From NCBI RefSeq assembly GCF_018598225.1, contig NZ_JAHESF010000040.1, positions 1 through 61,075 of the forward strand: a stretch of 61,075 nt of DNA, written 5' to 3'. This stretch comes from Chryseosolibacter histidinae. GTDB taxonomy: Bacteria > Bacteroidota > Bacteroidia > Cytophagales > Cyclobacteriaceae. A program made the position numbers and the translations under genes. The notes below the pieces were generated by a model that saw nothing but the letters and a program-made list of their open reading frames with translations, was not told the DNA's origin and searched no databases. Of the stretch, positions 51,090 to 59,715 are shown one piece after another (position 1 is the stretch's first letter; the number at the start of each line of letters is the position of its first letter).

Positions 51090-54000
51090 ATGACGAGACT
51101 TCTATCTCACTTAAACTGTTCTGCCCGGCGCTTTTGGCCGGTCGGATTCATGCTCCTCCTGTGTTGTCATGCCGCCACCTGGGCGTACGGCGACAACTCC
51201 TTCTCCACTTTCCAGGAACGCACCATCAAAGGCCGCGTAACATCGGCTGACGATGGCCTTGGCTTCCCGGGGGTGAACATCATTGTAAAGGGAACCACCC
51301 GCGGCACCGTATCGGATGCCGAAGGCAATTACTCCATCGAAGTTTCATCGGCGGATGCCATCCTGGTGTTCAGCTCCATCGGCTACAAAACCACCGAGGT
51401 TGCCGTGGGCACACAAACCGACATCAACCTGGCCATCGAGCCGGATGTAACGTCGTTGTCTGAAGTAGTTGTTGTTGGTTATGGAACCGTGAAGAAAAGC
51501 GATGTAACGGGTGCACTCGCCTCCGTATCAGGAGAGCAGCTGCGCGCCATCCCCGTGCAGAGCATTTCACAGGCACTCCAGGGCCGCGCTTCCGGCGTCG
51601 ACGTCTCGCAATCAGGTTTCCGCCCCGGTGAGAACCCGGTGATCAGGATCCGCGGTAACCGCTCGCTCATCGGTGGTAACGATCCCCTCATTGTGCTCGA
51701 CGGCATTCCACTCCCGGAAGGGTCAGGCATCAACGACTTCAACCCCAACGATGTAGAATCGATCGAAGTGCTCAAAGACGCTTCCTCCGCCAGCATCTAC
51801 GGCTCGAGGGGCGCTAACGGTGTGATCCTCGTAACCACAAAAAGAGGAAAAGCAGGTAAAGCAAAAGTAAGTTACGATGGTTATGTTGGCGTTTCTTCTG
51901 CGCTGTCTACCATCGATATGATGAGCGGCGGCCAGTTTGCCGAGCTGAGAAGGGAAGCAAACCGTAACAACTCAGGCCTCGTGTACAGCTTGCCTTGGGC
52001 CGATGTAGCGCAGGACTTTGCAGCGTTCAGTGGCCAGGACATCGAGATGTGGAACTCTGTTGCTGACGGATACCAGTGGGTTGATCGCGCCAACAGGATT
52101 CCCGTAACACGGCCTGTCACTGCCGAAGAACGTGAAGCATACGAAGCCTACTATCAGCAGGCGCTCATCCGTTATCCTGTGGGTTCCCAAAGAACTGCTG
52201 CCATTACAACCAAGCTCAATAACCTCCGTGCGCTGCTCGATGATCCGAACCTTCAGATCCCGGTGTATGATGCCAGCAAAGTAAGGAACACAAACTGGGG
52301 CGACCTTGCGCTGAGAACCGGCATCAAACAAAACCACCAGTTCAGCGTATCCGGAGGAAGTGACAACATCGGTTTGTTCTTCGGCGGCGGATACTACAGC
52401 GAACGCGGGATCCAGGAGTCACAGGCGTTCAAACGTTTCAACGTAAAGCTGGGCCTCGATTACAAGATCAGCGATGCGATCAAAGTGGGCGGTACCATTA
52501 CCGGAACCTCTTCCACCCAGAACTACGGCTCACCCCTTTACTTCAGGGCTATCGGCCAGCTTCCGGTGGCCATCCCTTATGACGCCGAAGGGCGTGTGAT
52601 CCTTCAGCCTGGTGGCGATGCGCTCATCTTCAGCCCGCTCAATGAGATCGAAGACTTCGTCGATGACAGGCTCACCAACAGAGCATTCGGCAGCTTCTAT
52701 GCCGATGCCAAACTCCCTATCAAGGGACTTCGCTATCACGTGAACGTAGGCACAGACTTCAAACATTACAGAAGAGGACGTTACCAGGGTGCGCTCACCT
52801 CTGACAGAAGGGGTGGAACTTCCTGGGCAGACTATTCGCAGGAACAAAACTTTACTTATGTGCTGGAGAACCTGCTTTATTACGATAAACAGGTGGGCGT
52901 TCACAATTTCGGTGTAACAGCGCTTTACAGTATCCAGGAAGATCGTTTCGAAGCTTCCGGTGTTAACGTTGCCAACCTTCCTTATGAGTCACAGCTGTTC
53001 TACAACCTGGGCTCCACCAATGCCACAGGGCCTGATGCGTTCAGCTCCAATTTTACAAGAAAGGTATTCATCTCGTACATGGGCCGTATCAATTATTCAT
53101 TGATGGACAAATACCTCCTGACGGTAACAGGCCGCTACGATGGATTGTCGCCACTGGCTCCCGGCAACAAGTGGGGTTTCTTTCCCTCGGCATCACTGGC
53201 GTGGAAGATCCATCAGGAAGCTTTTATGGACAACCTGAATCTTTTTGACGAATTGAAGTTGCGTGTGGGCTACGGTGAAGTGGGTAATGCAGCAGTGCCA
53301 CCTTACCTGGCACCGGGAAGGATCATCAAGACTCCCTACGTATGGGGTGAAAGCGCGGCGTGGGGTTTTGTGCCCCAGTTCTTTCCGAACCCCAGCCTGA
53401 AATGGGAAAGTACACAATCGCTGAACGTCGGTATTGACTTCGGCATCCTGGGTGGCCGTATCACCGGTAGCATCGAAGGCTATCAACAGAATACGCAAGA
53501 CCTGATGATGTACCGGAACCTGCCTACCGCTTCAGGCTTCTCATCTTATCTCGAGAACGTAGGAAAGGTACGCAACACCGGCATCGAGCTCTCACTGAAC
53601 TCCGTGAACATCGATGCAGGCGACCTGAAGTGGACCACCGGCATCATCTTCTCCAAAAACAAAGAAGAGCTTGTTGAGCTTTATGGAGGAACCAATGACG
53701 ACCTGGGCAACCGCTGGTTCATTGGCCATCCAATTACAACTTATTATGACTGGGAACCCATCGGCGTATGGCAGTCTGATGAAAAAGATGCTGCTGCAGC
53801 GTACGGAAGAATCCCCGGTCAGGGCAAGATCAAAGATCAGCTTACCGTGGATTCAGATGGAGACGGTGTAAAGGATGCGCCTGATGGTGTGATCAACGCC
53901 TCCGATATGGTGATCAGGGGTAACAACGTACCCAAGTGGACAGGAAGTATTGTGAATACCGTTTCTTACAAAGGCGTCGAGCTTTCATTCATGGTCTACA

Positions 54001-54464
54001 CCCGTCAGGGACAGCTCATCGCCAGCGGTTATTACAGGCCCGCGCTCGCCGGAAGGTACACAGAGCCTGCGTTCGTGGATTACTGGACTCCCACCAATCC
54101 AACCAACGTGTATCCCCGTCCTACTACAGATCAGGAAAGGATCGATTATCCCAACGCGTACCTGTATCAGGATGCTTCGTTCGTGAAGATGCGGAACATA
54201 TCACTTTCTTATACTTTCCCCAAGTCGATGATCTCCCGCTTTAAAATGGAGAACCTGAAAGTATACGTCACAGCATACAATCCATTCCTCTGGACGGATT
54301 TCAAAGGTGGTGATCCGGAGTTCTATGCAAACTCAACCCGCATACCTGCCGGGCAAACACTTCCTGTTCCCATCACCAATATCGATGACCAGCTTGTCAA
54401 CGCAAACAATGGCAGTAACCTCAGCGAAAGGAGTTTTGTGTTCGGCCTTACCGTTGGTTTCTGA
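51090..54464 (+). CDS. SusC/RagA family TonB-linked outer membrane protein
   Basis: 1124 residues. Signal peptide (WPVGFMLLLCCHAATWAYG), carboxypeptidase-like regulatory domain (IKGRVTSADDGLGFPGVNII), then the SusC plug with SLSEVVVVGYGTVKKSDVTG and GRASGVDVSQSG, IVLDGIPLPEG, ASIYGSRGANGVILVTTKRG. A 22-stranded barrel ends in RSFVFGLTVGF with the C-terminal Phe. It imports oligosaccharides, here probably rhamnose-containing, with energy from TonB. I chose the ATG at 51090 over 51042 because the signal peptide then has normal length. SusD follows by 27 bp. The 219 bp upstream have a near -7 box (TATCTTAG, 51014-51021). Confidence 0.97.
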   Translation: MTRLLSHLNCSARRFWPVGFMLLLCCHAATWAYGDNSFSTFQERTIKGRVTSADDGLGFPGVNIIVKGTTRGTVSDAEGNYSIEVSSADAILVFSSIGYKTTEVAVGTQTDINLAIEPDVTSLSEVVVVGYGTVKKSDVTGALASVSGEQLRAIPVQSISQALQGRASGVDVSQSGFRPGENPVIRIRGNRSLIGGNDPLIVLDGIPLPEGSGINDFNPNDVESIEVLKDASSASIYGSRGANGVILVTTKRGKAGKAKVSYDGYVGVSSALSTIDMMSGGQFAELRREANRNNSGLVYSLPWADVAQDFAAFSGQDIEMWNSVADGYQWVDRANRIPVTRPVTAEEREAYEAYYQQALIRYPVGSQRTAAITTKLNNLRALLDDPNLQIPVYDASKVRNTNWGDLALRTGIKQNHQFSVSGGSDNIGLFFGGGYYSERGIQESQAFKRFNVKLGLDYKISDAIKVGGTITGTSSTQNYGSPLYFRAIGQLPVAIPYDAEGRVILQPGGDALIFSPLNEIEDFVDDRLTNRAFGSFYADAKLPIKGLRYHVNVGTDFKHYRRGRYQGALTSDRRGGTSWADYSQEQNFTYVLENLLYYDKQVGVHNFGVTALYSIQEDRFEASGVNVANLPYESQLFYNLGSTNATGPDAFSSNFTRKVFISYMGRINYSLMDKYLLTVTGRYDGLSPLAPGNKWGFFPSASLAWKIHQEAFMDNLNLFDELKLRVGYGEVGNAAVPPYLAPGRIIKTPYVWGESAAWGFVPQFFPNPSLKWESTQSLNVGIDFGILGGRITGSIEGYQQNTQDLMMYRNLPTASGFSSYLENVGKVRNTGIELSLNSVNIDAGDLKWTTGIIFSKNKEELVELYGGTNDDLGNRWFIGHPITTYYDWEPIGVWQSDEKDAAAAYGRIPGQGKIKDQLTVDSDGDGVKDAPDGVINASDMVIRGNNVPKWTGSIVNTVSYKGVELSFMVYTRQGQLIASGYYRPALAGRYTEPAFVDYWTPTNPTNVYPRPTTDQERIDYPNAYLYQDASFVKMRNISLSYTFPKSMISRFKMENLKVYVTAYNPFLWTDFKGGDPEFYANSTRIPAGQTLPVPITNIDDQLVNANNGSNLSERSFVFGLTVGF

Positions 54465-54491
54465 TCAAGAAAGACTAAAAGAAATTGAGCT

Positions 54492-56339
54492 ATGAAAAAA
54501 TTAAAACTATTCATAATCGCTGCAACACTCCTGGTTGGTTGTGCAGACAAGCTGGATGAGGAAGTGGTTTCACAGGCACCCTTCAGCTATTTTAATACAG
54601 AGGCAGGTGTGGATGCGCTGATCAACGGCGTTTATAATTCACTGCGCTGGCAATTCAATGGTGAGCAAAGCTTCACGTTGTGGAATTATGGTGTGGATGA
54701 GTATATCCAGGCTGCTGACGGATCGAACAAATTCGTAGACACGTATACCAATCAGCTGAACCCGAGCTTCGGTATGTTCCACGATATGTGGACGGAGTAT
54801 TACAAGGGCATTAACAACGCCAACATTGGACTGAAGCTGATACCAACGGTTAAAGCCGAGGGTGGAGCATTGACTTCGGCTGGCGTAAAGGAGCAACGTA
54901 TGGCCGAGCTTCGTTTCCTGAGAGGTTATTTTTATTTTATGCTGGTTCAGCAATTCGGCCCGATACCGCTTAACCTGGAGGCAATAGAAAGTCTGGAGCT
55001 GGAGTTTCCAAGAGCTCCTGTGGCCGATGTTTACAAAGCCATCATCAGTGACCTGCGTGCTGCGGAAGCCGTTCTCCCCGGCACACAATCGCAGCGTGGC
55101 AGAATCACGAGCTGGGCAGCGCGTCATTTCCTTGCGAAAGTTTATCTCACCCGTGGAAGCGCCGTGACAGACCAGCGTGGCCAGAAAGCCACAGACCTTG
55201 ACAGTGCAGCGTATTATGCCGACATGGTGATCAACAGCGGCGCATTCTCGCTGGTACCCAACTTTGCCGACCTCTGGAACATTGCCAACGAAGCAAATCC
55301 CGAGATCATCCTGGCAGCGCAGTTCAACAACAATGCGCTGCTGCTGAACAACTCCGGCAACAGGGTACATCTCTATTTTCAGATGACCTACGATGTGAAG
55401 CCCGGCATGGAGCGCGACATCACTTATGGACGCCCCTTCAGAAGGATCAGACCCACGTCTTACACCATCAACGTGTTTGACCGCAAGAACGACTCAAGGT
55501 TCTACAAGAGCTTCCGTACCGCATACTTCAGCAACGACAGAACCGCGCCGTTCACCATTCCCAAATGGACCCAGGAAGAAGTTGACAAAGGTTACGTCGC
55601 TGCCTCGAAGCTGGGACAAAACAAGTTCAACGTAGGCGATACTGCCGTATTCATCACCATGGATCAGGGTATATCAGATGCAGCCATCGGCAAAAAGTCT
55701 TACCTGTGGATCCCTCAGAACAAGTGGAACAATTCTGATTTCCCCACCTTGATCAAGTGGATGGACCCTACACGCCTGGATGTGGGAACCGAGTTTGCCG
55801 GACGTGACGGGATCATGGCCAGGCTTGCAGAGACCTACCTGATCGCCGCAGAAGCCTATGGCCGCAAGACAGACTATGTAACGGCCGCCGCGCGCATTAA
55901 CAAGCTGAGAGAACGCGCTGCATACAAGGCAGGTGAAGTAAAACCGGTACATTTCTATAAGAGCGAAGGTGGCACTTACGGAGACGTGACCAGCACCGAG
56001 GCCGCCATTACACTTCCGGCAGATGGATCGTACTGGGATACCGCGCCAGCATTGGAGCAATATCCGGCAACCGCCACCGACAAGGCTTCGCGTTTTGTTC
56101 ATTTCATACTCAACGAAAGAACCAGGGAGTTGCTCGGTGAGCTTCATCGCTGGAACGACCTTGTACGTACTGAAACATTCTATGACCGCGTGAAGCAATT
56201 CCATTCGCTGGCCGCGCCCAATGTGCAACCGTTCCACAAGCTGAGGCCTATACCACAGGCGCACCTTGAACGTGTGTTCACCGCGGGCAGACCACTCACC
56301 GCGGAAGAAAGAGCTGCTAACCAGAACCAGGGATACTGA
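54492..56339 (+). CDS. SusD/RagB family nutrient-binding outer membrane lipoprotein
   Basis: 615 residues. The lipoprotein signal LFIIAATLLVGCADKLDEE has its Cys at about residue 17. SusD hallmarks: FNTEAGVDALINGVYNSLR, RFLRGYFYFMLVQQFGPIPL (TPR helix), RINKLRERAAY and FILNERTRELLGELHRWNDLVRT near the C-terminus. It caps the SusC barrel and delivers the glycan. It is cotranscribed with the upstream SusC gene and ends at a strong terminator. Confidence 0.97.
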   Translation: MKKLKLFIIAATLLVGCADKLDEEVVSQAPFSYFNTEAGVDALINGVYNSLRWQFNGEQSFTLWNYGVDEYIQAADGSNKFVDTYTNQLNPSFGMFHDMWTEYYKGINNANIGLKLIPTVKAEGGALTSAGVKEQRMAELRFLRGYFYFMLVQQFGPIPLNLEAIESLELEFPRAPVADVYKAIISDLRAAEAVLPGTQSQRGRITSWAARHFLAKVYLTRGSAVTDQRGQKATDLDSAAYYADMVINSGAFSLVPNFADLWNIANEANPEIILAAQFNNNALLLNNSGNRVHLYFQMTYDVKPGMERDITYGRPFRRIRPTSYTINVFDRKNDSRFYKSFRTAYFSNDRTAPFTIPKWTQEEVDKGYVAASKLGQNKFNVGDTAVFITMDQGISDAAIGKKSYLWIPQNKWNNSDFPTLIKWMDPTRLDVGTEFAGRDGIMARLAETYLIAAEAYGRKTDYVTAAARINKLRERAAYKAGEVKPVHFYKSEGGTYGDVTSTEAAITLPADGSYWDTAPALEQYPATATDKASRFVHFILNERTRELLGELHRWNDLVRTETFYDRVKQFHSLAAPNVQPFHKLRPIPQAHLERVFTAGRPLTAEERAANQNQGY

Positions 56340-56365
56340 GTTAATTTGTTTGTTTGGGGTAGTGA

Positions 56366-56397
56366 AAAGGTTGCCTGTCATGGGCAACCTTTTTTTA
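56366..56397 (+). terminator. Intrinsic terminator of the SusCD operon
   Basis: A 10-bp stem (AAAGGTTGCC and its complement; left arm 56366-56375, right arm from 56383) with a 7-nt loop, followed by a run of T. It lies 27 bp after the SusD stop. Confidence 0.9.
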
Positions 56398-56515
56398 TTT
56401 CATGCAATTGTCAGACAACCTACCAGTCATTAGGCGACACCGAATGAATTCACGAGCGACCGATGCAAGCCGGTGCAGATGAAGTGTAGCCCTGATATTG
56501 TATGTGTTATTTCTT

Positions 56516-56523
56516 TATCTTTG
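56516..56523 (+). promoter_or_regulatory. Bacteroidota -7 box for the MTHFR-like gene
   Basis: TATCTTTG (TAnnTTTG) 25 bp upstream of the ATG. A TTG at 56498 is 15 bp further up, slightly short for a -33 element. Confidence 0.6.
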
Positions 56524-56548
56524 ACCTTTTATCGAATAACTCCGTAGC

Positions 56549-57520
56549 ATGTTTTTGACCAAGATCAGGAGAAAAGAGTCAGGGATCCTACTCTATGGCA
56601 TCACTCCGCCCAAAGTACAAACGGCGCCCGAAAAGATAACGGAGATCGCGGAACGCACTTTTAACATTCTCCATCCACTCGACATCGATGCCCTGGTAGT
56701 TTATGATGTGCAGGACGAATCGGCCCGCACCACGGAAGAAAGACCTTTTCCGTTCGCCAGCGCGCTTGATCCTTTTGAGTATACCAGTCAACACCTGCAA
56801 CGGCTTACCATCCCCAAGATCATCTATCGCCCTGCAGGCAAGTTCACCCGCGAAGAGCTGACGCAGTGGCTCAACGGCCTGAAGACGCACGGATTTTATC
56901 CCGTGTTCGTAGGCTTGCCTTCACCCGATTATGTTGTGAAAACAAGCCTCGGCGAAGCGTATCAGCTATGGCGCGAGCAGCATGCACACCACTCCGTGAT
57001 CGGCGCCGTTACCATTCCCGAACGCCACGCCGTGCTGAAAGACGAAGATGTCAGGATCCTGGACAAGGTGAGCTCGGGTGTTTCTTATTTCATATCACAA
57101 TGTGTGTTCAACGTAGACTACGCCCGGCAAATGCTGGAAGCGCTCGTCACCACCTGTGCGAATAAGAATCAGGAGCTGCCCACGGTTATTTTTACATTGA
57201 CGATCTGCGGCTCAGTGAAAACGCTTCACTTCATGGAGTGGTTGGGCATTCACATCCCCGAGGCCATGAAAGAAGAGCTCAAGGTGTGCAGCAGTCCCGT
57301 GGCGCGTTCGGTAGAGATCGCCACATCCATTGCCCAAGACCTGATCCGTTACTGCCAGGAAAAGGCCATCCCCTTCGGATTCAATATTGAAAGTGTGGCC
57401 ACGCGAAAAGAAGAAATAGATGCATCGCTCGAGCTGTTGAATACTGTAAGGGAGCTGCTGAAAGTAAACGGCTTGCGCAGCGAAGTGAAGGCACACCAGT
57501 TTGTGAACGTGAACCGCTAA
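56549..57520 (+). CDS. Methylenetetrahydrofolate reductase-like protein
   Basis: 323 residues of probable TIM-barrel protein resembling a broad MTHFR-like family: YGITPPKVQTAPEKITEIAE, ALVVYDVQDESARTTEERPF, SYFISQCVFNVDYARQML, FTLTICGSVKTLHFMEWLG and FGFNIESVATRKEEIDAS. These blocks recur in proteins labelled MTHFR in actinobacteria and others, distinct from E. coli MetF. Classical MTHFR reduces methylene-THF to methyl-THF with FAD; activity of this branch is not established to my knowledge. Single gene, with its stop 3 bp from that of the convergent MFS gene. Confidence 0.72.
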   Translation: MFLTKIRRKESGILLYGITPPKVQTAPEKITEIAERTFNILHPLDIDALVVYDVQDESARTTEERPFPFASALDPFEYTSQHLQRLTIPKIIYRPAGKFTREELTQWLNGLKTHGFYPVFVGLPSPDYVVKTSLGEAYQLWREQHAHHSVIGAVTIPERHAVLKDEDVRILDKVSSGVSYFISQCVFNVDYARQMLEALVTTCANKNQELPTVIFTLTICGSVKTLHFMEWLGIHIPEAMKEELKVCSSPVARSVEIATSIAQDLIRYCQEKAIPFGFNIESVATRKEEIDASLELLNTVRELLKVNGLRSEVKAHQFVNVNR

Positions 57521-57523
57521 CGT

Positions 57524-58702
57524 TTACCTGGCGGGTGCAGGACGCACGAACTTCACCAACGACAATACACCGATAAGCGGGCCCGGCACGAGCACCAGGA
57601 ACAGGTACTGCGCGGGAATGAACTGTTGCGCATAGCTGATCAGTTGAATGCTGGCGATGGTGATGCAGAATCCGATGCTCGTCACCAGCGTGATGGCCGA
57701 GCCGCGGAGCTGGTCGGGTGCATTGCGCGCCACCAGAGCCGAGAACTGTGGAGAATCAGCCGCCACGGTCACACCCCAGAAAACGGTGAATAGAATAAAC
57801 AACCACAGTGGCAGGTGCCACATGAACGGAGAAAGCAGGCAGCACAGTCCCGACGCCAGCAGCGCATAGGCCGCCACCCGAAAGCTGCCGATCCTGAACG
57901 ACCAGATCCCGCCCATCACACAACCCGCCGCCCCAGACGCGATGATCAGGAAACACACGAGTGAAGGCTGAAAGTGCCGCTGCGTTACCTCCTGGTAATG
58001 CATCACGATAAAAGGAACAAAAGCCCAGTAGGCGTACACCTCCCACATATGTCCGAAGTAACCGATAGCAGATGCCCGCAGAGTGTCGTTGCGAAAGATC
58101 TTGCCCATCGCCGCCAGTGAAAACGCCGAGGCACGCTTGCGATAGGGGCCATCGGGCACATACACGAGCAACATCACTGCGCCGGCTACACATAACGTTG
58201 AGATCACCACCAGCAGAATGGAAGGCTGCACGAGCTGCGGCACCAGCTTCAGGCTGTAGGGAAAGGCAGTGCCGAGCACCAGCGCTCCTACCAGCGCTCC
58301 GAGCCAGTGACCCAAACCCTCTGCCTGCCAGTCGGCGGCGATCTTCATGCCGACGGGATAGATGCCCGCCAGAAAAATACCCGTGAGACACCGGCTGACG
58401 AGCACCAGTGGATAAGAAGAAATGTCGATCAGGGCGAGCAGGTTGAAAGCGCCGGCAGCAAGCGAGCTTACGAAGAACAACTTCGAAGGTTGAAAGCGGT
58501 CTGCGAGGCCCAGCGCCGCGAAGATGAGTGTACCTGCTATGAAGCCCAGTTGTGTGGAAGAAGTGAGATAGCCCAGCGCAGAAACGGGCCAGCCATACGC
58601 CGCCTGGAGCTGCGGCAGCACAGCATTACCGGCAAACCACAGCGACGTGCCGCAGAACTGTGCGATAACAATGACATAGAAGACGCGCTGTTGCTGACTC
58701 AA
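57524..58702 (-). CDS. MFS transporter
   Basis: About 392 residues with twelve membrane segments of the major facilitator superfamily: VFYVIVIAQFCGTSLWFAGNAVLPQL at the start, LGLADRFQPSKLF in the loop between TM2 and TM3, and GIYPVGMKIAADW in TM5. Related to cyanate/nitrate-type or Bcr-like MFS groups; the substrate is unknown. No ATG is available in the expected place. TTG at 58702 gives a normal N-terminus and lies 18 bp after a -7 box. The frame is open to an ATG at 58822, but that would translate the heptad array and the promoter. Confidence 0.85.
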   Translation of the reverse strand: MSQQQRVFYVIVIAQFCGTSLWFAGNAVLPQLQAAYGWPVSALGYLTSSTQLGFIAGTLIFAALGLADRFQPSKLFFVSSLAAGAFNLLALIDISSYPLVLVSRCLTGIFLAGIYPVGMKIAADWQAEGLGHWLGALVGALVLGTAFPYSLKLVPQLVQPSILLVVISTLCVAGAVMLLVYVPDGPYRKRASAFSLAAMGKIFRNDTLRASAIGYFGHMWEVYAYWAFVPFIVMHYQEVTQRHFQPSLVCFLIIASGAAGCVMGGIWSFRIGSFRVAAYALLASGLCCLLSPFMWHLPLWLFILFTVFWGVTVAADSPQFSALVARNAPDQLRGSAITLVTSIGFCITIASIQLISYAQQFIPAQYLFLVLVPGPLIGVLSLVKFVRPAPAR

Positions 58703-58720
58703 GCTCGCGGAGTTTGTTGC

Positions 58721-58728
58721 CAAATATA
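58721..58728 (-). promoter_or_regulatory. Bacteroidota -7 box for the MFS gene
   Basis: The minus strand reads TATATTTG (TAnnTTTG), 18 bp upstream of the TTG at 58702. Confidence 0.55.
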
Positions 58729-58745
58729 AACATTGAGATGTAAGT

Positions 58746-58840
58746 CCCGATAGCCATCGGGATGAGACATGTGATAGGAGATCGCGAACCTGAGGGACGG
58801 TTGGTATTGTCTCAAATCCCACGTCTCATATCTCCTGTCT
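58746..58840. repeat. Palindrome plus inverted heptad arrays, ATGAGAC/GTCTCAT type
   Basis: First a 16-nt palindrome, CCCGATAGCCATCGGG (58746-58761). Then three 7-nt units from 58762 (ATGAGAC first, AGGAGAT third). After a 26-bp spacer, four units from 58809, the third GTCTCAT and the fourth ATCTCCT, are exact complements of units in the left arm; a partial GTCT closes it. Confidence 0.9.
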
Positions 58841-58880
58841 AAAAAAATATATTTACGGCAGCCGGATGCAGCTAAAACAT

Positions 58881-58958
58881 GTTTGGTGAGCCGGAAATTT
58901 ATTTTCCCACAGCCGTTTGGGGCTGGTATCCGAATTAGGCTATATTTCCGGCCCAAAC
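58881..58958. ncRNA. Candidate structured RNA element with alternative pairing
   Basis: An outer stem pairs 58881-58886 with 58953-58958 (GTTTGG/CCAAAC), then after a 3-nt bulge 58890-58898 with 58944-58952 (GCCGGAAAT and complement). Inside is a 5-bp hairpin, CAGCC (58910-58914) with GGCTG (58921-58925), whose 6-nt loop is again GTTTGG. CCAAAC could thus pair with either copy. No known riboswitch class recognised; strand not determined. Confidence 0.4.
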
Positions 58959-59121
58959 CGGGATCGATGTCTCTGGCAGGTTCGCCGGGGGAAACTTTTA
59001 ACCGGTATCTTTTTTGTATGTTTAACCACTCATTGTAGCTTAAGCCTCACATTCCGCTCTGTAATTCAATGTAAATCAAAGCGGTAGTTAGGTCGAGCTT
59101 TTTTACTATTTTTACCAAATT

Positions 59122-59706
59122 ATGGAAGAGGTAATCCGCGAACAGTATTCAGAGCAGGAGAAGCAAAGCATCTTCAATAAGGAATTTATGCCACACATAA
59201 ACTCCATGTACAACTTTGCCTACCGACTCACGCTCGATCCTGATGATGCGAAAGACCTCTTGCAGGATACGTACCTAAAGGCTTACAGATTTATAGATTC
59301 CTTCCAGCAAGGAACTAATGCAAAAGCCTGGCTGTTTCGAATTTTAAAAAACAGCTTCATCAACGACTACCGGAAGAAAAGCAAAGAGCCTTCCAAGGTA
59401 GATTATCAGGAAGTTGAAAGTTATTATAACTCTGAGGATGTTGACCGGCAGATAACACCCGATCTGCGCGTGGAGGCGCTGCAGGATATGATCGGGGATG
59501 AGATCTCCGTGGCGCTGAACTCATTGGATGTAGACTTCAGAACTGTGATTATATTGTGTGACTTAGAGGGGTTCAAGTACGAGGAGATGGCGAAGATATT
59601 AGACATACCAATTGGAACAGTACGAAGCCGCCTGCACCGTGCCCGGAATCTTCTGAAGGAAAAATTAAGCGAATACGCCAAAAAAATGGGTTATAAAAAC
59701 GCATAA
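59122..59706 (+). CDS. ECF-type RNA polymerase sigma factor
   Basis: 194 residues with sigma region 2 (FNKEFMPHINSMYNFAYRLT, DAKDLLQDTYLKAYRFIDSF, KAWLFRILKNSFINDYRKK) and region 4 (LEGFKYEEMAKILDIPIGTVRSRL with its helix-turn-helix). This is the RpoE-like type widespread in Bacteroidota. The following gene encodes a small zinc-binding anti-sigma factor, 9 bp away. The stimulus is unknown. A structured element lies about 160 bp upstream. Confidence 0.95.
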   Translation: MEEVIREQYSEQEKQSIFNKEFMPHINSMYNFAYRLTLDPDDAKDLLQDTYLKAYRFIDSFQQGTNAKAWLFRILKNSFINDYRKKSKEPSKVDYQEVESYYNSEDVDRQITPDLRVEALQDMIGDEISVALNSLDVDFRTVIILCDLEGFKYEEMAKILDIPIGTVRSRLHRARNLLKEKLSEYAKKMGYKNA

Positions 59707-59715
59707 ACTGATTAT

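Larger units (their letters stand above)
58703..59121. other. 419-bp non-coding interval between MFS and sigma-factor genes
   Basis: It holds, in order: the -7 box of the MFS gene (58721-58728), a palindrome plus heptad arrays (58746-58840), an AT-rich stretch, a nested stem structure (58881-58958), and the leader of the sigma-factor gene. An 85-codon minus-strand frame crossing it is built from these repeats and is not taken as a gene. No exact TAnnTTTG was found on the plus strand; TATGTTTA near 59017 is one mismatch away. Confidence 0.7.

Noticed and set aside
58699-58956. 85-codon minus-strand open frame
   Set aside because: Composed of the heptad array, the palindrome and the stem structure; no protein-like pattern.
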